DNA from: Streptomyces pseudovenezuelae
Lineage (GTDB): Bacteria; Actinomycetota; Actinomycetes; Streptomycetales; Streptomycetaceae
DNA length: 64,000 nucleotides
Assembly (NCBI RefSeq): GCF_029892565.1
Contig: NZ_JARXVH010000008.1
Span: 310,001 to 374,000, forward strand
Direction of reading: 5' to 3'
Position 1 is the first letter of the stretch. Each line of letters begins with the position of its first letter. The translations under genes were made by a program, and so were the position numbers. This document shows, piece after piece, positions 59,599 through 64,000 of this stretch. The notes beneath the pieces are model-generated. The model had not been told where the DNA came from and made no database searches. It saw only the letters and a list, made by a program, of their open reading frames with translations.

Positions 59599-60344
59599 GG
59601 CCTCCTCATGAGCAGGTCGCGCAGTTCGCGCGCGTGGCGGCGGCTGACCTGGAGTTCCTCGTCGCCGACCAGGACGCTCACCGTGCCCGCGTCCAGGCGG
59701 AGTTCGCCGACGTGCCGCAGGGCGACGAGGTGGCGGCGGTGGATGCGGACGAAGCCGCGCAGGCGCCAGCGCTCCTCCAGGGTGGACAGCGGGATCCGTA
59801 CGAGGTGGCTGCCTCTGTCGGTGTGCAGGCGGGCGTAGTCGCCCTGGGCCTCGACGTGGGTGATGTCGTCGACGGCCACGAAGCGGGTCACGCCGCCGAG
59901 TTCGACGGGTATGTGGTCGGGGTCGGGCTCGTGGACGGGGATGCGCGGTGAGCTGCCGGTGAGTTCGGCGGCCCGGCGGATCGCCTCCGCGAGCCGTTCC
60001 TTGCGGACCGGCTTGAGCACGTAGTCGACGGCCTTGAGGTCGAAGGCCTGGACGGCGAAGTCCTCGTGGGCGGTGACGAAGACGACCAGCGGCGGCTGGG
60101 CGAAGCCGGTGAGCAGCCGGGCCAGGTCGAGGCCGTCGAGGCCGGGCATCTGGATGTCGAGGAAGACGACGTCGATCGCCGCGGCCCCGCCGGGGCCGGA
60201 CTCCAGGGCGCGGTTGAGCCTGCGCAGCGCCTCGGTCGCGTCGCCCGCGCCCTCCGCGCTGCCGATGCGCGGATCCGCGTGCAGCAGATAGAGCAGCTCC
60301 TCCAGGGAGGGGCGTTCGTCGTCGACGGCGAGGGCGCGCAGCAT
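59595..60344 (-). CDS. LytTR-family response regulator
   Basis: 249-residue regulator. Receiver ~1-125 with the phosphorylated aspartate in VVFLDIQMPGLDG and lysine in YVLKPVRKERL; LytTR DNA-binding domain ~145-245 (VEAQGDYARLHTDRGSHLVRIPLSTLEERW, FVRIHRRHLVAL). It starts an operon with a DUF485-like protein, an SSS symporter and the sensor kinase. By analogy with BtsSR and YpdAB it may control the symporter in response to pyruvate or acetate. The ATG at 60344 has no Shine-Dalgarno and a TACACT box eight bases upstream. Confidence 0.93.
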   Translation of the reverse strand: MLRALAVDDERPSLEELLYLLHADPRIGSAEGAGDATEALRRLNRALESGPGGAAAIDVVFLDIQMPGLDGLDLARLLTGFAQPPLVVFVTAHEDFAVQAFDLKAVDYVLKPVRKERLAEAIRRAAELTGSSPRIPVHEPDPDHIPVELGGVTRFVAVDDITHVEAQGDYARLHTDRGSHLVRIPLSTLEERWRLRGFVRIHRRHLVALRHVGELRLDAGTVSVLVGDEELQVSRRHARELRDLLMRRP

Positions 60345-60352
60345 GAACCCGG

Positions 60353-60358
60353 AGTGTA
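60353..60358 (-). promoter_or_regulatory. -10 box TACACT of the LytTR operon, probably leaderless
   Basis: Minus-strand TACACT ends eight bases before the ATG at 60344, and no ribosome-binding site intervenes. Confidence 0.45.
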
Positions 60359-60409
60359 GGTGGAATCCGGACGCCTGGACATGTGCCGGGCGTGCACGTT
60401 CCCGCTGGA

Positions 60410-60415
60410 TACAGT
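60410..60415 (+). promoter_or_regulatory. -10 box TACAGT of the Lrp gene, probably leaderless
   Basis: TACAGT ends six bases before the ATG at 60422; the short gap GCGGGC has no Shine-Dalgarno function at that distance. Confidence 0.45.
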
Positions 60416-60421
60416 GCGGGC

Positions 60422-60907
60422 ATGAACAGCAGGCCCGCGCCGTTCGACGAGCTCGACCGGAAGATCATCAACGCCCTGATGGCGAACTCCAGGACCAGTT
60501 TCGCCGAGATCGGGGCGGCGATCGGGCTGTCCTCGACGGCGGTGAAGCGGCGGGTGGACCGGCTGCGCGAGACCGGGGTGATCACCGCGTTCACGGCGAC
60601 GGTGGAGCCGTCGGCGCTGGGCTGGCTGACGGAGGCGTACGTCGAGGTGTACTGCGAGGGCGCGGCCCCGCCCCGGCGGCTCGCGGAGGTGGTCCGCAAC
60701 CATCCGGAGATCACCGCGGCGATGACGGTGACGGGCGGCGCGGACGCGCTGCTGCACGTGCGGGCGCGGGACGTCGAGCACTTCGAGGGGGTGCTGGAGC
60801 GGATCCGCGCGGAGCCGTTCGTGCGGAAGACGATCAGCGTGATGGTGCTGTCCCACCTGATCCCGGAAAGCCCCGAAGCCGGCGCGACCCACCCGGCTCC
60901 CGAATAA
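60422..60907 (+). CDS. Lrp/AsnC-family transcriptional regulator
   Basis: 161-residue regulator. Helix-turn-helix ~8-60 (DELDRKIINALMANSRTSFAEIGAAIGLSSTAVKRRVDRL) and a RAM/ACT-type ligand domain ~70-145. Lies directly upstream of the dimethylargininase-ornithine aminotransferase operon in the same direction, and the gap between them holds a long palindrome. Arginine or ornithine is the obvious candidate ligand. Likely translated from a leaderless transcript. Confidence 0.93.
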   Translation: MNSRPAPFDELDRKIINALMANSRTSFAEIGAAIGLSSTAVKRRVDRLRETGVITAFTATVEPSALGWLTEAYVEVYCEGAAPPRRLAEVVRNHPEITAAMTVTGGADALLHVRARDVEHFEGVLERIRAEPFVRKTISVMVLSHLIPESPEAGATHPAPE

Positions 60908-60966
60908 ACATCCGAGCGCGCAGCGATGCTGCGTGGGGGATTCCAAAGACGCAGTGTTCCTGCGCA

Positions 60967-60990
60967 GACACGCAACTTTCATTGCTTGTC
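60967..60990. promoter_or_regulatory. Candidate Lrp operator: GACA-c-GCAA-N6-TTGC-t-TGTC
   Basis: A 24-base inverted repeat with eight of nine arm positions matching and an AT-rich centre (ctttca), typical of AsnC/Lrp sites. It lies 60 bases after the Lrp stop and 71 bases before the dimethylargininase start. Confidence 0.65.
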
Positions 60991-61060
60991 GCGCGGCTCC
61001 GTCACTTCTTACCTTGGTGTCAACCCTCACTCGTCATCAAGGAAGCGGAGGAACCCCTCT

Positions 61061-61882
61061 GTGTCCGACTCCCGTGTGCCGCGCCGGCGGCGCTTCCTCG
61101 TCTGTGAACCCAGACATTTCGCCGTGCAGTACGCGATCAATCCCTGGATGCGTCCCGACGCCCATGTCGATGTCGACCTGGCCCGGGAGCAGTGGCAGGC
61201 GCTGATGAGCGCCTACCGGACCCACGGCCACGACGTCGACGTCGTGGAGCCGGTCCTCGGTCTCCCCGACATGGTGTTCGCCGCGAACTCGGCGGTCGTG
61301 GTGGACGGTCGTGTCTTCGGCTCCCTCTTCCACGCGCCCGAGCGGCGCGCCGAGTCCACGCACTACGACACCTGGTTCAAGTCGGCGGGCTTCGCCGTGC
61401 ACCGTCCCGAGTCCGTCTGCGAGGGCGAGGGCGACCTGGTCTGGACGGGCCGGTACCTGCTGGCCGGCACCGGCTTCCGTACCACCCGCGAGGCCCACCG
61501 CGAGGTGCAGGAGTTCTTCGGTCACCCGGTGATCAGCCTGACGCTGGTGGACCCGCGCTTCTACCACCTGGACACCGCGCTGTTCGTGCTGGACGACGGG
61601 CACGCGAACAACATCGCGTACTACCCGGAGGCGTTCTCGCCCGGCAGCCGTGAGGTGCTGGCGCGGCTGTACCCGGACGCCGTGCTCGCCACGGCCGAGG
61701 ACGCGATGGCGTTCGGCCTGAACTCCGTCTCCGACGGCCGCCATGTCTTCATCGCACCCCAGGCGGAGGCCCTCGCCGCCGCGCTCACCGACCGCGGCTA
61801 TGTCCCCGTACCCGTCGACCTGTCCGAGTTCCGCAAGGCGGGCGGCGGCATCAAGTGCTGCACTCAGGAGATCCGTTCATGA
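61061..61882 (+). CDS. ddaH: Dimethylargininase (NG,NG-dimethylarginine dimethylaminohydrolase)
   Basis: 273-residue amidinotransferase-fold hydrolase. Conserved LPDMVFAANSAVVV, EGEGDLVW, FYHLDTALFVL with the catalytic His, and the nucleophilic cysteine in GGGIKCCTQEI near the end. It turns methylated arginine into citrulline; related actinobacterial enzymes may instead act on arginine to yield ornithine or citrulline. Start chosen as GTG 61061 with GGAGG nine bases upstream; a longer frame to 60926 lacks a site. Overlaps rocD by four bases. Confidence 0.9.
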   Translation: MSDSRVPRRRRFLVCEPRHFAVQYAINPWMRPDAHVDVDLAREQWQALMSAYRTHGHDVDVVEPVLGLPDMVFAANSAVVVDGRVFGSLFHAPERRAESTHYDTWFKSAGFAVHRPESVCEGEGDLVWTGRYLLAGTGFRTTREAHREVQEFFGHPVISLTLVDPRFYHLDTALFVLDDGHANNIAYYPEAFSPGSREVLARLYPDAVLATAEDAMAFGLNSVSDGRHVFIAPQAEALAAALTDRGYVPVPVDLSEFRKAGGGIKCCTQEIRS

Positions 61883-63117
61883 CTGCCACCGCCGACGTTC
61901 CGGCCCGCGCCCGCACCTCCGCCGACCTGATCAGCGCCGAGGAGCCGGTCCTGGCGCACAACTACCACCCGCTGCCCGTGGTCGTCGCCCGCGCCGAGGG
62001 CACCTGGGTCGAGGACGTCGAGGGCCGTCGCTATCTCGACATGCTGGCCGGCTACTCGGCCCTCAACTTCGGCCACCGCCACCCGGCGTTGATCGAGGCG
62101 GCCCACCGTCAGCTGGACCGGCTGACCCTCACCTCTCGCGCCTTCCACAACGACCGGCTCGCCGAATTCGCCGAGCGGCTGGCCGAGTTGACCGGTCTCG
62201 ACATGGTGCTGCCGATGAACACGGGCGCCGAGGCGGTCGAGAGCGGCATCAAGGTGGCCCGCAAGTGGGCGTACGAGGTCAAGGGCGTCCCCGCCGACCA
62301 GGCCACGATCGTGGTCGCCGCGGAGAACTTCCACGGCCGTACGACGACGATCGTCAGCTTCTCCACGGACGAGACGGCACGGGCGGGCTTCGGCCCGTTC
62401 ACGCCCGGCTTCCGGATCGTGCCGTACAACGATCTTGCGGCCCTGGAGGCGGCGGTCGACGAGACGACGGCGGCCGTGCTCCTGGAGCCGATCCAGGGCG
62501 AGGCCGGCGTGATCATCCCGGACCCGGGCTACCTCACCGGCGTACGCGAACTGACCCGTCGCAAGGGCTGCCTGTTCATCGCCGACGAGATCCAGTCGGG
62601 CCTCGGCCGCACCGGCCGCACGCTGGCCGTCGAGCACGAGTCGGTCGTCCCGGACGTGCTGCTGCTGGGCAAGGCGCTGGGCGGTGGCATCGTGCCGGTG
62701 TCCGCGGTGGTGGCCGGGCGGGACGTGCTCGGGGTGCTGCGGCCGGGCGAGCACGGTTCGACGTTCGGCGGCAATCCGCTGGCCGCCGCGGTCGGCACGG
62801 CGGTGGTCGAGCTGCTGGAGACGGGTGAGTTCCAGCAGCGGGCCGCGGACCTCGGCGTGCTGCTGCGGGACGGTCTCGCCGGGCTCGTCGGCAAGGGCGT
62901 CGTCGGCTTCCGCGCCCGCGGGCTGTGGGCCGGCGTCGACGTCGACCCGGCGATCGGCACCGGGCGCGAGATCAGCGCCCGGCTGATGCGGGAGGGCGTC
63001 CTGGTCAAGGACACCCACGGCTCGACGATCCGGCTCGCCCCGCCGCTGACCATCACGGGCGAGGAGCTGGAGTCGGCTCTGGGGACGCTGGCGAAGGTGC
63101 TGGCCGAAGGGGCGTGA
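61879..63117 (+). CDS. rocD: Ornithine aminotransferase
   Basis: 412-residue class III PLP aminotransferase that converts ornithine and 2-oxoglutarate to glutamate semialdehyde and glutamate. Motifs are MNTGAEAVESGIKVARKW, FHGRTTTIVSFS, LFIADEIQSGLGRTG and the PLP lysine in LLLGKALGGGIVP. The ATG at 61879 overlaps the dimethylargininase stop (ATGA) with CAGGAG upstream. With the previous gene it forms an arginine/ornithine catabolic unit. Confidence 0.96.
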   Translation: MTATADVPARARTSADLISAEEPVLAHNYHPLPVVVARAEGTWVEDVEGRRYLDMLAGYSALNFGHRHPALIEAAHRQLDRLTLTSRAFHNDRLAEFAERLAELTGLDMVLPMNTGAEAVESGIKVARKWAYEVKGVPADQATIVVAAENFHGRTTTIVSFSTDETARAGFGPFTPGFRIVPYNDLAALEAAVDETTAAVLLEPIQGEAGVIIPDPGYLTGVRELTRRKGCLFIADEIQSGLGRTGRTLAVEHESVVPDVLLLGKALGGGIVPVSAVVAGRDVLGVLRPGEHGSTFGGNPLAAAVGTAVVELLETGEFQQRAADLGVLLRDGLAGLVGKGVVGFRARGLWAGVDVDPAIGTGREISARLMREGVLVKDTHGSTIRLAPPLTITGEELESALGTLAKVLAEGA

Positions 63118-63125
63118 GCCCGGCG

Positions 63126-63166
63126 GGCGGGCGGGGTGCACGGGAATCCCGTACGCCCCGCCCGCC
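63126..63166 (+). terminator. Hairpin terminator after rocD
   Basis: Outer stem GGCGGGCGGGG / CCCCGCCCGCC (11 bases, perfect) with an inner stem ACGGG / CCCGT and a three-base loop, starting nine bases beyond the stop. Confidence 0.8.
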
Positions 63167-63283
63167 CCTCTCCACCTCACGCGACCCACCCCCGTGTCCC
63201 CGTCCGAAACCCGTCCGATGCCGCGAAGGGTGAAGATGGGGACATGTGGTGGTAGACCACTCTCAGCGACAGAGAGGTCGGCC

Positions 63284-64000
63284 TTGGGCGCTCACGAGGA
63301 GCATGACGTGGCCCGGCACCGGTTCGACGTGGCCGATGCCGCTCCCTTGCTGCTCGACGCCCAGGGCGTGGTGACCAGCTGGACGAGGGGTGCCCAGCGG
63401 CTGCTGGCCTACTCGGCGGGCGAGGTGGTCGGCACCGCGGTCACGGGACTGCTGGCCGCCGCGGACGCGGAGCGGGTGCCCGAGCTGGCCGAGCGGTGCC
63501 GCCACGACGGCGGCTGGGCCGGGCTGCTGACCGCACGGCACAAGGACGGCCGGCCGGTCCCGGTCATGGTGCGCATCACTCCGGCGGTGGAACCGGGCGG
63601 CGCGGGGCACTGGCTGGTGCTGCTGTCGGACCTGGCCGGGGCGCCCGGCTGGGACATGAGCCGCAGTGTGCTGGAGCAGATGGTCAACCGCTCGCCCGTC
63701 GGCATAGCGATCGTGGACGCGAACCTGCGCTTCGTGTGGTCGAACGCGGCCCTGGAGCAGTTCGGCGGCGGACCGGCCCGGCAACGGCTGGGCCGGCGCC
63801 TCGCGGAGATCCAGCCGGGGCTTAACGCCGAGGGCATCGAGACCCAGATGCGGCGCGTGCTGGCGTCCGGTGAGCCGGTGGTCGGCTACGAGCATGTGGG
63901 CCAGGTGCGGGCGGCCCCGCACCGGGAGACCGCGCACATGATGTCGTTCACCCGGCTGGAGGACGACCGCGGCCATCCGATGGGCGTCTACTACACGGTC
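63284..64000 (+). CDS. PAS-domain sensor protein, probable SpoIIE-family phosphatase (3' end outside window)
   Basis: 239 codons are visible before the window ends. Residues ~15-125 are a PAS domain (APLLLDAQGVVTSWTRGAQRLLAYSAGEVVG). A second PAS begins at ~130 (VLEQMVNRSPVGIAIVDANLRFVWSNAALEQF). In Streptomyces this architecture, next to rocD, normally continues into GAF, SpoIIE/PP2C phosphatase and ATPase domains that act on anti-sigma regulation; those parts are not visible. Start TTG at 63284 with GAGAGG upstream; a GTG at 63308 is an alternative. Confidence 0.8.
   Translation, partial: MGAHEEHDVARHRFDVADAAPLLLDAQGVVTSWTRGAQRLLAYSAGEVVGTAVTGLLAAADAERVPELAERCRHDGGWAGLLTARHKDGRPVPVMVRITPAVEPGGAGHWLVLLSDLAGAPGWDMSRSVLEQMVNRSPVGIAIVDANLRFVWSNAALEQFGGGPARQRLGRRLAEIQPGLNAEGIETQMRRVLASGEPVVGYEHVGQVRAAPHRETAHMMSFTRLEDDRGHPMGVYYTV

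Noticed and set aside
63247-63262. DasR-like site (GGTAGACCACT) before the PAS protein
   Set aside because: Only one half matches the known TGGTCTAGACCA-type consensus; the spacer is two bases short.

Overview
This window is high-GC actinobacterial chromosome, almost certainly Streptomyces. The evidence is third-position GC bias, frequent GTG/TTG starts, four-base GTGA/ATGA gene overlaps, Tat-exported enzymes, an RppA/CYP158 pigment cluster and a SARP regulator. From memory, the right half (about 38.8-64 kb: DNA ligase, NUDIX, semialdehyde dehydrogenase, rppA, CYP158, cupin, deformylase, murT-gatD, pfkA, cytochrome oxidase assembly factor, rocD) follows the order around SCO1202-SCO1224 of S. 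coelicolor. The left end (pyc) resembles the SCO0546 region. No tRNA, rRNA, CRISPR array, complete insertion sequence or prophage was seen, and no gene-free stretch exceeds 300 bases.

Layout. 1-11.9 kb: a truncated SARP/AfsR-like regulator facing a PNPOx-like gene across three 11-bp-spaced heptamers; a molybdopterin oxidoreductase pair (large subunit with a Tat signal) leading into pyruvate carboxylase; and an ABC-2-like membrane protein. 11.9-25.5 kb: one long minus-strand carbohydrate operon. It holds a secreted GH27 alpha-galactosidase, an ABC sugar importer, an intracellular GH36 alpha-galactosidase, an SDR dehydrogenase, a GntR/FadR regulator, galactonate dehydratase, a mutarotase-like protein, a KDPG/KDPGal aldolase, an SMP-30 lactonase and a PfkB-type KDG kinase. 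Together these form a complete non-phosphorylating-entry (De Ley-Doudoroff) galactose route from alpha-galactosides to pyruvate and glyceraldehyde-3-phosphate. The divergent gene at 25.8-29.9 kb is a Tat-secreted GH2 beta-mannosidase/exo-glucosaminidase-like enzyme carrying discoidin domains, with two LacI-type operators in its promoter. The pair suggests galactomannan or a similar galactosylated polymer as substrate.

30.0-37.0 kb: a deletion scar joining a headless LuxR response regulator to an FtsX permease tail, then DUF779, a secreted phosphodiester glycosidase, a small membrane protein, a PLC/GDPD-like enzyme, and an operon with two acyl-CoA dehydrogenases and a quinone oxidoreductase. 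37.1-47.7 kb: an XRE-cupin regulator opposite a thioredoxin-reductase-like flavoprotein, DNA ligase/NUDIX, semialdehyde dehydrogenase, the tetrahydroxynaphthalene/flaviolin cluster bracketed by inverted copies of a short intergenic repeat, and an acyl-CoA dehydrogenase opposite a TetR regulator across a repeated operator.

47.8-64 kb: deformylase, the MurT-GatD lipid II amidation enzyme, 6-phosphofructokinase, a CtaG-like protein, a PASTA-domain lipoprotein beside a transmembrane Ser/Thr kinase, a LytTR-type two-component system in one operon with an acetate/pyruvate-type SSS symporter, an Lrp regulator with a strong palindrome in front of a dimethylargininase-ornithine aminotransferase operon, and the start of a PAS sensor protein cut by the window end.
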